From Candidatus Hydrogenedentota bacterium (GTDB lineage Bacteria > Hydrogenedentota > Hydrogenedentia > Hydrogenedentales > SLHB01): a DNA stretch of 7,056 nucleotides. Below, one piece after another: positions 6,743 through 7,056 of this stretch. A model generated the notes under the pieces. The model was given only the letters and a program-made list of their open reading frames with translations, did not search any database and was not told where the DNA came from. The stretch is taken from assembly GCA_003552765.1 (NCBI GenBank), contig PUOI01000488.1:1-7056 (forward strand), given 5' to 3'. The first letter of the stretch is position 1, and each line of letters opens with the position of its first letter. A program made the translations under genes and the position numbers.

Positions 6743-6792
6743 GGCTACCTCCCTTTCGCGTTGTTGGGACCTCGTTTCCTCGACAAAGGATC

Positions 6793-6821
6793 AATGTAGC
6801 ACAAGGGCGGATACTTGGCAA
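6793..6821 (-). promoter_or_regulatory. Sigma70-type promoter of the PIG-L deacetylase gene
   Basis: Read on the - strand: TTGCCA (6821-6816, five of six matches to TTGACA), a 17-base spacer, then TACATT (6798-6793) preceded by TGC as an extended -10. Transcription would start near 6786, giving a leader of about 44 bases ending in the strong ribosome site. The spacing and position agree with the gene start at 6742. Confidence 0.6.
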
Positions 6822-6895
6822 GCATCTGGCCGCCGGTCTAGTGGAGCGTCAAGCCTAAACCTGTTGACCGCCAAAGTGAACGCGCCAAGAGGTGG

Positions 6896-6936
6896 CATGG
6901 CCTTCCAGGCCATGAATCACGGGCTGGAAGCCCGTG
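6896..6936 (+). repeat. Paired-hairpin intergenic repeat with complementary loops
   Basis: Two perfect 8-bp hairpins stand three bases apart: CATGGCCT-TCC-AGGCCATG (6896-6914) and CACGGGCT-GGA-AGCCCGTG (6918-6936). The apex of the first (CTTCCAG) is the exact reverse complement of the apex of the second (CTGGAAG). Multi-copy repeats of this look are something I associate with intergenic DNA of planctomycete-like genomes. Only one copy is in this window, so repetition is an inference. Confidence 0.6.
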
Positions 6937-6939
6937 CTA

Positions 6940-7056
6940 GTGCGCTTCCGAGCGCATCTTGTCAGAGCGGTGCAAGTCCGCTTCTGAATTACGTCACGGT
7001 TCAGTAGTCGACCATAACTGCACTTACCGCGAGGCGGTGTGGGAAGCAATGGAAGA
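6940..7056 (+). mobile_element. Probable 5' part of a group II intron (domain I), cut by the window edge
   Basis: The stretch starts GTGCG, the consensus 5' end of bacterial group II introns. It folds into successive short hairpins: TGCGCT-TCCG-AGCGCA (6941-6956); an 8-bp stem with one bulged T at 6963-6986 whose loop lies within GGTGCAAGTCC (6969-6979), a motif I recall from domain I of bacterial group II introns; and ACCGC-GAG-GCGGT (7026-7038), followed by GTGGGAAGC. No reverse transcriptase or domain V is visible because the window ends. The start is three bases after a hairpin, the kind of site class C introns favour. The alternative is an unrelated structured RNA or repeat. Confidence 0.5.

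Noticed and set aside
5801..6799. 332-codon + strand frame
   Set aside because: Antisense to the PIG-L gene, whose zinc motifs, signal peptide, promoter and terminator all support the - strand.
6896..7038. Series of short hairpins considered as a CRISPR array or attC sites
   Set aside because: The hairpins have different sequences and no regular spacer length, and there are no identical direct repeats.
6855..7049. 64-codon - strand reading frame containing the phrase STGFQPVIHGLEGHAT
   Set aside because: It is a translation through the paired-hairpin repeat and the intron-like RNA. Such phrases arise whenever that repeat is translated, and there is no ribosome site or family.

Overview
This 7,056-base window is GC-rich bacterial chromosomal DNA with five complete protein genes, one on the + strand and four on the - strand. 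The right edge carries a short non-coding block of structured repeats and what looks like the beginning of a group II intron. The organism cannot be fixed from the sequence alone. Three features (a dockerin-type calcium-binding module on a secreted protein, several exported enzymes, and intergenic hairpin repeats of the 'CTTCCAG/CTGGAAG' kind) suggest a Gram-negative, PVC-like or Hydrogenedentota/Planctomycetota-type environmental bacterium. That placement is an inference of moderate to low confidence.

Layout. Positions 1-277 are intergenic. Positions 278-1414 (+) encode an exported PQQ-dependent aldose-type sugar dehydrogenase (YliI/s-GDH family), closed by a strong hairpin terminator at 1447-1474. 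Facing it on the - strand are a YgeA/RacD-type amino-acid racemase (1494-2189) and, upstream of that by about 55 bases, a two-TM GIDE/BAM-domain membrane protein (2246-2971). These two probably share a transcript. Next, also on the - strand, comes the most unusual gene (3160-5463): a large secreted protein with an N-terminal two-repeat dockerin module, a caspase/gingipain-like (clan CD) region with an apparent His/Cys pair, an IPT/TIG-like segment and an unassigned C-terminal region. It has a long hairpin downstream and inverted repeats upstream. The last gene (5735-6742, -) is an exported PIG-L/LmbE-family zinc deacetylase, with a recognisable sigma70-type promoter (6793-6821) and a rho-independent terminator (5682-5714).

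Positions 6743-7056 hold no gene. They contain that promoter, then two back-to-back 8-bp hairpins whose apical loops are complementary (6896-6936). Three bases further on is a GTGCG-starting structured sequence (from 6940) resembling domain I of a bacterial group II intron, cut by the window edge.

The genes do not form an obvious single pathway. Three of the five products are predicted to be exported: the sugar dehydrogenase, the dockerin/caspase-like protein and the PIG-L deacetylase. This fits an organism that processes carbohydrates or glycans outside the cytoplasm. The racemase and the GIDE protein are generic neighbours.
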